Assembly: GCA_019649035.1 (NCBI GenBank)
Contig: BMAT01009554.1
Coordinates: 40,538-61,392, forward strand
Source: Elysia marginata
Lineage: Eukaryota; Mollusca; Gastropoda; Plakobranchidae
Reading direction: 5' to 3'
Length of the DNA: 20,855 nucleotides
Position 1 is the first letter of the stretch; every line of letters begins with the position of its first letter. A program made the position numbers and the translations under genes. The notes under the pieces are model-generated. The model was not told the origin of the DNA and ran no database searches. It was given only the letters and a program-made list of their open reading frames with translations. Of this stretch, positions 10,394-20,710 are shown piece by piece.

Positions 10394-12199
10394 CTGCTAA
10401 AAATCCAGATACCACCATGGCGGTTCACCTAGCATGACTTTCTTGGAAGCAAAATTATTTTATTCTGACGTCTTTTTTGCGGTTAGAAGCAGCTTTAAAA
10501 ACACCGTGTATACATGGCATTCCAAAAGTCTGTTCAAAGTGCGGTATTCACAAATCAATAATTATGAAAACCAAAATTTACGCTTTTTGTGGGACGATAG
10601 AGCCGTATGTGTTGGACCTCAATAACTTTATCAAATTGAACTAATATAATTCTTCGCAAACAAATCTTTTGTCCGCAAAATAGTACGACTTTGATCATTG
10701 TAAAACAACATGTTTTGTAGAAAGATAACTCTCAAAGATAGAACAAAACTTGTTTGGCAACTTATGTTTAGCAAGCTCATCAGGAAAACCAGGGATACAT
10801 GTTAAAGAATCAAATATCCCAGATCTACTTATTTTAGTCAAGTTTATTGTTTTTAAGAAATTTAATAACAAAATATTGTAAGGTAAACTCGATGTCTCAT
10901 GAAGCAATGATTATTACGAAATACAAATGCATGCTGTTTAAATCAGTGTCAGTTATGCTAATGGTTGCAGCATAGCCAGTTGTGTTGACCGCCGTGTTAA
11001 CTTTCATGCATTTTATTTTAAGAATTCATTAGTTATTTCAAGGGACGTCTTGCACTCCCTGCAAAATCCTCGAAGAAAATAAATTAAAGCTCATCCATAC
11101 AATTTATGTGCAAATGGTTCAATACAAATAACGCTGATACAATCAGACGAAAGTCGTTAACTTCTAGGTGCAACCAAAGCACTTCTCTGTAGATAGTTGA
11201 CTTATTGATCTAAACACGTTTTCCCCCTTATTGCATATTATTGCTTTCTTGTTTTCCCGTGTCTAGAATCGAGCAGCGATATATTATACGGGTGCTTTTC
11301 TTTTCTTCATTGACAGTCATTAATTTCTTCAATGACCATAGTATGCCAGTAATTCTTATCATAGTAAGACGAGTAATAAACCTTCTATCTCCCCAACTTA
11401 CTCCCTGGACATTTGCCATAACCATTTGTTCTACACACATTTTAATAGGGACACCTATATGAAAGAACTAGCTAACAATAGTGTAAAGGAATACCAGTTA
11501 TAGAGTTAATGAGATATTTCACACCCAGCTGTTACTTGTGGTCATGTTCATGGCCAATCTACTGCCATTGACCGGAGGTCTCTGCAGGAAACCAACTAGA
11601 CCTTTCATAAGGTTTTACCTAACTACATGTAGTTGGGCTTCCCAAGCATTTAAGATTAAAAACACTGCCCATAGTTAGAAATGTTTTTGTTAGATTACAA
11701 TAACAAAGCGACAGTTACATTGTAGGTTTTTTCAGTATCTAGTATAATAATACATGTATTTAGAAAAAAAATTCTAATGTGACGTCATAACTTTGAAGAC
11801 AGTCAATTTTTATAGTTTATAGAATATTGCTTTATTAATGTAGGTATGATCAAATTTTGCAGGATAAACTTTACTTTCTGCTTTTTTCTCTTTGTTTTCT
11901 TGATATTATGACTTTAAATTAATCATGCTCTAACTCAGAGAAAGCAAGAATAACAAAAAATTATCTGTGATCCTAAAATTCATAACAAGCAATCTAAACT
12001 GCACGTGGACAACACAACTAAACTATCCGTAAAAATTCAACAATATTTGGAACTGAAATACACTGCAAAAATGGAAATTACAGGGGTACAATTTTTCTTT
12101 TAAAAGATGAAAAGTTTATGACCTCTGCAAGCTACAAAGAGTCATAGAGCAAATGCTTAAGATGCTGCGTATCCGGCGAGTCCAATGTTCAAGACGAAA
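10394..12199. other. Non-coding stretch with one small unassigned ORF
   Basis: No recognisable gene. An optimal-context ATG at 10417 opens a six-codon frame whose TGA overlaps the ATG of a 63-codon frame at 10434-10625; that protein has no motif I recognise. Two TACATGTA palindromes lie at 11624-11631 and 11751-11758. The rest is AT-rich sequence. Confidence 0.45.
11618..11637. repeat. Palindrome centred on ACATGT
   Basis: AACTACATGTAGTT at 11621-11634 is a perfect 14-base palindrome. The flanking CCT and GGG can pair further with one G-T wobble. A shorter CCTT/AAGG inverted pair lies just upstream at 11601-11612. Confidence 0.75.
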
Positions 12200-12665
12200 A
12201 CTTTTTTTCCGGTCTTCGGTGAAAATGGCAACACCTTTTTCTCGAGCGATGAGTTACGAGCGAGAAAGTTGTAATATTGATGTAGAAGTTTGGAAGAAAA
12301 ACAAACAGGCGAGAGACTTTTAGTGGTGAAATCCCTGGCTGGATATTTCTGTATTGCCGTACAGCGAGAATGGGGAGATTTATGGAAGACCGGTGGAAAA
12401 GGTGAAATGAAGACAAGTGAGACGTAAGAGATGGAGGACGGTTCAGGTTAAAGGAAAAGAAGTAGAACGGATGATACAAAAGACGTATGAAGATGGAAGA
12501 AGAGCCCATTGAGAGAAAGCAAGACGGGGATAGTGGAGGCAATCAGGTAGGCTTTAGAGGCAGTATAGAGAGATAAAAAGAGAGAGGGATAGACAGACAG
12601 ACAGACATAGAGTAACGGACCGAGACAAACAGACAGAGAGAAATAGATAAGATAGTAAGAGGGAT
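12200..12665. repeat. Purine-rich tract with (AGAC)4 core
   Basis: The + strand is G/A-rich throughout, with GAGA, GATA and GGAAGA words and an exact (AGAC)4 at 12591-12606. Two overlapping minus-strand open frames (12189-12542 and 12448-12705) are rich in Ser, Leu, Phe and Tyr only because the complement is pyrimidine-rich. They are not called as genes. It looks like a reverse-oriented relative of the tract at 15790-16100. Confidence 0.55.
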
Positions 12666-12921
12666 AGAGGAAAAACATAGAAACAAATAATATTCGTGAA
12701 TACAATAAGACAAATAATTACCAAAGAAAGTTAACCATCTGAATTTCTTTTTTAAACGAAAGTCTTTATTAGTATCACTAGTTATGTAAAAAAATTAGTA
12801 TGTGTAAGATCATCATTCATCTGAGCTTGTGGATAAAGTGGGAGTAACTTGTTTCATTGTTAGACTGAATTCATTTGTAGTGAATAAATCAAAACTGATT
12901 TACATTCTCTAACTTTTTCAG

Positions 12922-12987
12922 TGGTACGAAACCATTGATGTTTCACTATGGCAAAAAGTTTCTTGTGGGTCCGGAAGTTTTTAAGAA
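12922..12987 (+). CDS. Candidate 66-nt internal exon, unknown protein
   Basis: A strong acceptor (AACTTTTTCAG, ending at 12921) precedes 66 bases that end at a GTACGT donor (GT at 12988-12989). Of the three forward frames only one has no stop. It enters and leaves in phase 2, so the exon could be included or skipped without shifting the frame. It begins Gly-Thr-Lys-Pro-Leu-Met and includes HYGKKFLVGPEVFKK. Nine of 21 third positions are G or C. The same frame stays open past the donor to a TAG at 13037-13039, so a terminal exon of 38 codons is an alternative; an AATAAA follows at 13652-13657. I do not recognise the family, and an exon this short can occur by chance. Confidence 0.28.
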
Positions 12988-13039
12988 GTACGTTTACCTG
13001 ATCTGCGCGCTCTTTGTTCCTGGTATCAGGTACCGGTAG

Positions 13040-15120
13040 TCAATTCACTGGACATGATAATATCTAAAACATTGAAAGCTTAGGAGGTAAGGCGAGTTGC
13101 TGTACTACGAGTATGTTGCTTACAACGTCAGCCGTGGTAAGAAGCCGGAATTATTCATTGCTGTTTGTGTTTTTTTAGTTTGCTCATAGAGCTTCTATGG
13201 CCGTGTTATACAGTCATATTAAGCCATGTCGATCTAGTTTGAGACAAAGAGAAAATGTGGAGGTTTTTGTAGCATCTTCCTGTTTAAACAGCCCACTTAA
13301 GATTTCGATGGCAGGCTTAACCTGACGTTATGTCACATTGACTTGGTGTAACCTACATTCGAGAATAGAAAGGCTTCTCTGCAGTCTGCATCCTGAGTAA
13401 TTTTACTCTCCCTTAAATTGTCTCTTTTTCTCTTTCACCCTCTTTCACTCACTCTGTTCGTGTGTGTTTAAGTAAAAAAATACAACTTTATTCTGTTAAT
13501 AAGAGTAGTTGAAGAAAAACATTTAAGTTGAAACCAACAAATGATGAGAAAGCAATTTTAGACCTTAACTCTAATCTGCTGCAAAACAGAATTATAGTAT
13601 AATTGTAATTACCAGTAGTATTTTAAATTACCAAAATGTAGTCCTCTTGCCAATAAACAAAGACTAGCCGAAAGACAGAAAAAGTTTTAAAGTCTTATAA
13701 TCTAGATGTAGGCCTGTTTAGTCAACGATATGTACTGTGTGCTCTTTAGTACTAAAGAATGAAACAAATGAATGGTGACAGAAAGTTATAGAAAACAGGG
13801 CGGTTTGTCAGAGTGGTAACTGTTTTATAACGTTCTCAAAGTTTTTGTGGATAATAATTTTCATAATTATTGCAAAACTCTGTTTCATTGTTATGTATTT
13901 CAAATTTAGATTGAAGTCTATTTGAGACGCTCCCAATGCACATAAACAAAATAGTGGTCAGGATATTTCATATCATAGTGGATTTTATATTAGGATACGG
14001 TTATTTGGTGATTATACTTAGTGTAAAAATATTGCAACTAATTCTAGATCAGACAAAACAACCTACCGTGCGGTAAACAAAACATACAACATGTCTTTCC
14101 AGTACCATTGATTTTACATAGTTTGTAATTAACGCTTCTCAACATCAGAAACTTCTATGAACCAAAGTTTTCTTAGATAATGCAGATGATGATCATAAAA
14201 GCCAGCAAACTTTTAGCATAACTCTGTCATAAGTTTGAGGTATATTTTTTGCACTTAACAAACCTAAGAAAGGTACAGAACCTACAGCTTGAAAAGGAAG
14301 AGGCAATCACTAAAATGAATTAGTCTAGACAACCATCTCTAAAATGACCGAACAGAAAGAGACAGAGAGAGAGTATGTGTGTGTATGTGTGAGGGAGTTG
14401 GGGGTGTGCAGAGAAGCAAAAGCATTCGATGTATTCTAATATTCAGTTTTGGTTTTTAAAAGTAGAGTTACTAAGAATCTGACCTCTATGCCTCTGGGGA
14501 ATAATTGCGGAGTATCGTTACTGTTCTGACAAATAGAGCTAGACAGAGTAACAACGCCGTTACAACATCAGCGATCAAGCAACGAGGGAGATGGTTTCCC
14601 CAGACGAAGCTATAAGTGAACCAATAAAATATAGAGACAGGCTCTTATGTGTGTATAATAAAATAGCAAAACTTTTTTCATGTAAAGCAAACATTTAAAA
14701 TGATTAAACTTTGAAAGACGACTTGCCTTATTATTACAACAAAACTCGCAGAGAAACAAGGGTACATCCTTCTCCAGATGCTTAAAAGCAAATTATAGCT
14801 AGAATCTTTGAATAAACACGTAGCTTTGATATATATATATATATGTACCAGCATAATCATCATTTCAAGGGTAATAAAACTAAAATTATAAACTGCATAT
14901 CTCTAGTGAACTGCGACAGTCCATTATTTCTTTTGCCATTGTTTTTCTTTGTAAAAAAAATCCTGCAGACATCTTTTTTGTACTCAGCACTGAGTAAAAT
15001 TTGAAATTTCTAGATGAAAAGAAACGAAGGCATTATGCCGCTAACAGTGTCGAGAAGGGAAAAAAGAGGACGAGGAGAGGGGAAATGATAGTAAAAATGA
15101 TTGTATTAAGAAAATAGAAA
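13040..15120. other. Non-coding stretch, no gene seen
   Basis: Donor-like GGTAAGG and GGTAAGAA words near 13087 and 13138 have no clear exon attached. A small inverted repeat (AATAATT at 13853-13859, AATTATT at 13865-13871) and a GA/GT-rich patch at 14357-14405 are the only structures I noted, besides the (AT)8 at 14829. Confidence 0.5.
14829..14844. repeat. (AT)8 dinucleotide repeat
   Basis: Sixteen bases of uninterrupted AT. Confidence 0.9.
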
Positions 15121-15165
15121 TAAATTTATAGTAGCAACAGCAGTGGCAGAGGCAGTGTATTTGTA

Positions 15166-15170
<5 letters not shown>

Positions 15171-15213
<43 letters not shown>
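15171..15213. repeat. (AGT)n microsatellite, first array
   Basis: Fourteen AGT units in a row. The poly-leucine minus-strand frame across this array (15041-15238) is an artefact of the repeat. Confidence 0.95.
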
Positions 15214-15279
15214 TGCTATGTACATTTAGTTTCCTCACGGGGATTAATGAAAAATTATCTTATCTGATCTTATCTAAGT

Positions 15280-15296
15280 GGTAGTAGTAGTAGTAA

Positions 15297-15355
<59 letters not shown>

Positions 15356-15388
15356 TTAGTAGTATTAATAGTAGTTGTAGTAGTAGTG
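15280..15388. repeat. (TAG)n microsatellite, second array
   Basis: A longer array of the same unit on the same strand. Its centre is pure, and interruptions (TAATAG, GGTGGT, ATTAGT, TTG) cluster towards both ends. It is separated from the first array by about 66 bases of unique-looking sequence containing TTATC/GATCTTATC words. Confidence 0.95.
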
Positions 15389-15789
15389 GAGGGAGGATTA
15401 TTTGTTATACCAATATGAAAGAAGTAATCATAATTATAACAGTTTAACAATTGATGTTAAAAAGAGTTGACTACTGCTCTTTTACTTATTCCAATCATTC
15501 CTTCATCGACTGCGCAAACAAACAAACCAAATAGTATAAACCTAATTGTTTGACAGAACTTTTCTAAGGTCTTCCCACAATATAGTTAGCTTCAGACCAA
15601 CTTCTTAGATCAATAATTTGCACTCTAGGGAGTGATGGCGCTTATCAGATAACGCCCAATATTTATTGCGTTATGTGCCCAGAAAGCGTCTTGGCCAGAC
15701 TCTGACTAATTCTATTCCGTGTTTGGGTGCTATCGCTTTTTGTCGAACTGTTTCAAACAAACATTTTATATCGATTATCTGCATGGGGA

Positions 15790-16100
15790 GTTCACCATCT
15801 CTATCTATCTGTCTGTCAGTTTGTTTCTCTCTATTTCCCTCTTCTTATCGCTCCATCTATGGGCCCCAGTCCCATCTCTAAATATTTTTATCTCTTGTTC
15901 AGTCTACCCGTCCATCGGTTCCGTTCCCTACCCCTTTCTCTCTGACCCTAGCTCGTTTTCTATATGTAAGTGAATGTTTCGATGCCCATTTTGTTCATTT
16001 CTCTATTTCCCGATGGCTCCCTCTATCCTTCTTTGTGCAAGGTGTCTATCTAGTCCTTTATCTTCACTTTCCTCATCTATATATCCGCCAATCACGTACT
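15790..16100. repeat. Pyrimidine-rich CTAT/CTGT/TCTC tract
   Basis: Degenerate CTATCTATCTGTCTGTC and CTCTATTTCCC units extend over about 300 bases. Three overlapping + strand frames (15666-15973) read through it in different phases, which shows that they are composition artefacts. A relative in the opposite orientation lies at 12200-12665. Confidence 0.6.
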
Positions 16101-17310
16101 CTCTTACTTCTTTCTTTTCCTGAATAACTTCTTAACTTTATATGCAAACTCGACATTTCCTTTAATATGTCAAGGCCCATTTTCCAACCTATTTGTGTAA
16201 ATTTTTTTCATAAAATAGCTTAAAAAAAAAACTTATCTTTTTTTTAATTCATACAAAGTAATTTGGTTAATTTTTATCTTAGATTGAGAGAAACGAAAAT
16301 TGAACATTTTCGGCACCTGAAAACAATAAAATCATTTTTTTTCCGTAGGAAAATCTTTTGTGCGGCCTATGGTTATGGTCATAGGATGAAAACTTTTCCA
16401 ATCAATGCTTGTCAACCGGTCTTGACTTGATCCTGGAATCTCGTTCGAAGAGAAACAGCTCTATCAACAAAGGTTAATGATTGCAAATGCAAATTCATAT
16501 CATATTAATGAATGGTATTTCCTATACATTTTTTATTTAATTGAGAATGAAATATGTAAGTTGCATATTTTGTCTGGTCAATATATTTGTTGTCTTTATA
16601 AAGTTTCAAGTTTTTGTACATGTCCATTAGTTTCATGTCGCGAGGATTTTTTATGTTTTATTTCGTTTATCAGTATTCTCTTGTCTTGTGTGACATTAAA
16701 GAGTGGGACAGGGTCATTACTTTTCGTCTAACAGCATATTATTTTACCTAAAAATTCATACGTGAGAAATTTGATTTACATGAAAAATGTTAAAGAGCGG
16801 ACCGGGTATATTTGTACCATCATTATTAATTTCATTTATCTATGTCAGCGTTTCCGTAGTAACTGTTTTCTATATCTGCGAGCTTGTCGGGGTCATCAAC
16901 GTCTTGGCCCTCAATAGATTTGCGTACCCCGTAGGGAAAGTTTGACAGAAAAGTACAATTTTCATAACTACAAAGGTCGTCGTTTAGGGCATAATTTTTT
17001 GAAGCAGATCTGTTAATTTCTTTTTACCTAGCCAATGTCCACTGATTAGGATGAGGAGCGGGGCTAACCCATGTTTGATATTAAATTGGGGGGAAAAAAC
17101 GCTTTGTTATTAAACTTCCTTGCAAGTGGACAAATGATGCGCATAGAGTTTTTTTTAGGAAAGGCAAATCAAGCACAACAATACGTGCAGTATATAGATG
17201 AATTAATTCAACCAAGGTGTGAAGTGTTGAATCTTAATGTGTTAGCTGAAAGAAAACCTACTAACACGGATAATTATTGCTCTAAATGACGAATTTCATA
17301 CTTTGAAAAG
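16101..17310. other. AT-rich stretch with unassigned open frames
   Basis: An acceptor-like TTTTCCGTAG (AG at 16347-16348) is followed by a frame open for 26 codons to a TGA at 16428-16430. Two ATG-initiated frames of 84 and 72 codons (16477-16731 and 17071-17289) follow. Both use mainly A or T at the third position, match no family I know and have no exon-like borders. They are described but not called. Confidence 0.35.
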
Positions 17311-17440
17311 AGCACTTTTCTTTTACTCTCTTCTTCCTTTCTTCACCTAATCTGTCCGTCTCTCTCTGTCTCTTTCTGTATCTCTCTCCCTCTCTCTGTC
17401 TCTCTCTGTCTTTTTGCCCCCCCCCCTCTCTCTCTCTTCA
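17311..17440. repeat. TCTC/TCTG pyrimidine tract with C10 run
   Basis: Imperfect TCTCTCTGTC units end in ten consecutive C at 17417-17426 and then CT repeats. Related to the other pyrimidine tracts in the window. Confidence 0.8.
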
Positions 17441-17581
17441 TTTGCTTGAACTACCCACCCATAAAATCATATCTTAAGCTAGACTAACCAACATTTTTCC
17501 GATGTTGTGCTATCATCGTTGGAACCTTTATTAGGTGTTTATTGCCACAGCATAAGCAACTCTCACCTCCATTCCCCGCTA

Positions 17582-17616
17582 CTCTCTCTCTCTCTCTCTT
17601 TTCTCTCTCTTCCTCT
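17582..17616. repeat. (CT)n microsatellite
   Basis: Nine exact CT units at 17582-17599 followed by imperfect TCTC to 17616. Confidence 0.85.
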
Positions 17617-18640
17617 AATATTTTCGCCATGGGCGGAGAGGCAGAACTCCCTTGAGTCCCAGCCCATGCAGCATTGATTTAGATTCTGATTTTGTCCTGC
17701 CCTCCTCCCCCTAGGCCTGGTCTGTTTCTGAGATTAATGGAATCTATTGCTCTAGCACGGTCAGCGGTGTTTCCAGAGAGAGAGTTTCTACAGACAGTGA
17801 TAGGGCGCTGATGTGTAATCTAGGTCTTAACGGAATTAGCGTCCAGTAATTACGATACATTTATCTTGTAGTTTATATTGCCTGTAACCGTTTATTTTGG
17901 ACCAATTTCCTCGCCTGACACTTAGGATATAGTTGCTAAATTTTTTTACCCAATTTAGCTTTAGCAGTAACACCAAAAAACGGCAGTGAAGTGAATTCCT
18001 ATCACATTATTTCTCATCTAAGTTTTAAGTTATAGGCTTTGGTGCTGTTTTAAGTTGATACAACTATAGACCCTGTCAAAAATCATTAGCAGAGGAATAT
18101 GAAAAATAAAAAAAACACGACGTTTTCATTATTAAATACAAGAAAAAAGACGTTAGCCGTAAGTACACTCGAAAGTAAACAGAGGAAACAAACAAGACCA
18201 ATATAATGTGAAAAAGAAATTCAAATTTTTTATTAGAATTAAATATTTTTGATGTTTAAAATACCGGTGATTAGTCCTGAGTAATAGAAAGAACTACTTC
18301 TCATAATTTTGACATTGCATAATGTAGCAAAACATATAACATTTCCAAACTTTTGATACGCGATAAGATTAAGATTAAAGCCTTTTTTCTAAGTCGCATA
18401 GCTTTGTCGGTTGACTCCTTTGTTCGCGGAGCTTTGGTTTGACCCGCTATAAATTCCCGTTCCTTGACATATTTAGGAGAGACAGAGTAGGTGAACTGAT
18501 ATTGACCTGCGCAGTAGACTTTCTCTGGCCTCTGTGGCTGCTGCTGTTTAGATAAATAAAAACTCTCAGAACAGCACGTTCTCGTTGCCAGATTTTCTAA
18601 AGGTTTCACGTGTCAATCATTAACCTATACCTGTATTTCA

Positions 18641-18661
18641 GGGGTGGGGGAAGGGGGGGGG
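18641..18661 (+). other. Putative G-quadruplex sequence
   Basis: GGGG, T, GGGGG, AA and a run of nine G supply four runs of at least three G with loops of one or two bases, which fits the usual G3+N1-7 pattern. It is the only such site I noticed and lies directly after an acceptor-like TGTATTTCAG. Confidence 0.6.
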
Positions 18662-18996
18662 TGTCTCAAGGACTATTTGGCCTTTTGCAGTCTAAAGTAA
18701 CTGTAACAGTACACAATGGTATCTTCAATAAGGCAAGTCCCTCTCAAAAACCTCCAAAAATAATAATTGCTGGCCTGTTTAATCATCAGAATGTGCCTTT
18801 TTTTACTTAGACCTAGGCACTAATTTATGGCGCTGATCATTCGTAATATAGCTTCAATCACTTTTATATAAAAAAAACTTTTAATCATTCCTTACGTTTT
18901 ATTAAACAATAATTATGGCAACTGTATATTTGTTTGGATTTTTCTAATTGAAAATCTCAACAAAAAAACCGTTTTTCAAGGTAAGTATGTAGTTTT

Positions 18997-19014
18997 TTGT
19001 TGTTGTTGTTGTTG
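18997..19014. repeat. (TTG)6 microsatellite
   Basis: Six exact TTG units preceded by a T run. Confidence 0.9.
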
Positions 19015-20513
19015 CTTTTTGTATGTGACATCTGGTACAAAAACTTTCGGGCTCTTTAGAAAAAAAAGATTAAATTTTCAGTAATCATTGGACGAACAGC
19101 ACCGACCACAACTTAAATCAAAATATAAACAATTAACACTATCCCCATCCACTTCATACGTATGAACTCTCTCTAGTGTAGCTACAACTGAAAAAATGAA
19201 CGTTTTTTTCTGTTTGATTTTGATCTTTTGACGATATAATTTTTCGGGAATTAAAAAAGTTGTTCCTTTAATTTTAAATAATCATCCGCTTAAGGCTTAC
19301 TGATATTTAGTAGCGCTAGGGTGGCTTGTTTATCAGGAATAAACATGAAATACATCGATTTAACTTACATTATCAGCATCAGGAACAATATGATTCAACA
19401 TGTGTCGTTTTATAACAAGCTTAAAACTATACAAAATATCGTATTTATGTTACATTTGACATTGAGTCAGCTCAATCCTAATATATAATATAGATCGTGA
19501 TTCGAACCGTTGGTTACGAGGTATTGACTTCTAAACGTAACGGTATTTTTATCATGTTTTTTGTACCTCTTTTACTTCATTTTCTGGAGAATGGCCAGTT
19601 TTAATCTTTCCACTCTACTTCTATTCTATCATATAAGCTGTGAAAGTTTAATTGGCATTTATGGCTATTGGTACTTGTCCCGTTACGAACGATCAAAACT
19701 TGCAACACCATAGCCAGTAGCTATAGGGATTTTTCTTCCTCTATCTGTTTACCCAATTGTAAATTCCAGAATCTGTCGAGGCAAGAAGGAAGTGATTTTT
19801 CCAAATGAATAAACAGCATAGTAGTGTTCAAAGAAATAAAGAATCAAAGCAACCTCAAAGCACAATCGTAAGATCCTAAAACTTTTTTTTACTACAGTTG
19901 TGATATTCAAAGATACATTTTGAGTCAAAACATTTTTTGGAATTCCTTAGTTCACTCCCATCCAACACAATAGAGAGGTGACGCATTTAAAGGGTAAGAA
20001 TGTTTTCGCAGAAATGCAAACTAGATCTAGTCGTAGGAGCACAGTTTTCTAAATTACCAAAATGCTTTTGTTTGCATGAGCGACCGCACTTAAGTGGCAA
20101 TGACCGTATGCATTTTTAATAACATGACGTGACACCAAACTTGCGAATAAGACCAAGGGTTCTCTCTCTACGCTCGGCTCAGATCACGTCTACTGGGATC
20201 AACGTCTACTGGGTGTTTGAAATGGGAGCTTACAAACCTTACGTGATTTCTTAATTTATGTTTTTCAGCGCAAGCAACACTTGAGACATCCTTGAAAAAA
20301 AAAGACAAGGCCAAACAATAATATGTCATCACGAACTGCTTAAATCTAAACACGTTTCACATGAACAAAAGTCTGGCAAAATAACTTATTTGATAAGCTT
20401 CTGGCGTATTCAACTGTGTTTGATTATAGTTAATTTAAAAAATTCATTTTTGTATTGCATTGAAATCAATCAATTTCTTTTTCTAGAAGGAGTTCCTGAA
20501 GTTAACCATTTAG

Positions 20514-20710
20514 GTGTATAGCCAGTATTCTAATGTCTTTTTTGTGATTGGCTTAGGAAAAAAAAGTCAATTGATTCTTTATGCAGCATCGAATAACAAA
20601 AAATTGTTTAGACTTCATAAATTGGATGGATGGAAAGGTCATACTCTGTGTTCTATGATTCGACAACATAATCCTTGTCTGCATTGGATACTTTGCTGCA
20701 AATTGTGTAT
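20514..20710 (+). CDS. Weak candidate exon, Cys-rich C-terminal part, unknown
   Basis: The sequence is open for 65 codons from 20514 to a good donor, GTGTAT followed by GTAAGT (GT at 20711-20712). It would be an internal exon whose acceptor is CCATTTAG ending at 20513, because the frame opens with GTG and an in-frame TAG lies just upstream. A better acceptor, TTTTTCTAG ending at 20486, leads into stops in all three frames, which weakens the case. The C-terminal third is Cys/His-rich (HTLCSMI, NPCLHW, CCKLC). No family is recognised and codons are AT-rich, so chance is likely. Confidence 0.15.

Larger units (their letters stand above)
17617..20486. other. AT-rich non-coding stretch, no gene called
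   Basis: The minus-strand frame at 18301-18609 (102 codons) is rich in Lys, Arg and Ser and begins at GTG directly after an in-frame stop. It has no ATG start and no convincing acceptor. A consensus donor-like CAAG-GTAAGTATGT occurs at 18977-18990 without an exon upstream. A CTAGATCTAG palindrome is at 20021-20030. Otherwise A/T-rich. Confidence 0.45.

Noticed and set aside
12189..12705. Two overlapping minus-strand frames of 117 and 85 codons
   Set aside because: Both come from the purine-rich + strand tract and overlap in different phases, which is typical of low-complexity sequence.
16477..17289. Two ATG-initiated + strand frames of 84 and 72 codons
   Set aside because: AT-rich codons, no recognised family and no convincing splice borders or poly(A) context; they may be decayed element fragments, but this cannot be shown.
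18977..18990. Near-perfect splice donor CAAG-GTAAGTATGT
   Set aside because: Upstream frames close within a few codons and no acceptor borders a plausible exon.
19480..19540. GGTTCGAATC on the minus strand, like a tRNA B box
   Set aside because: The bases around it do not form a T-arm stem and no acceptor, D or anticodon arms are seen upstream.
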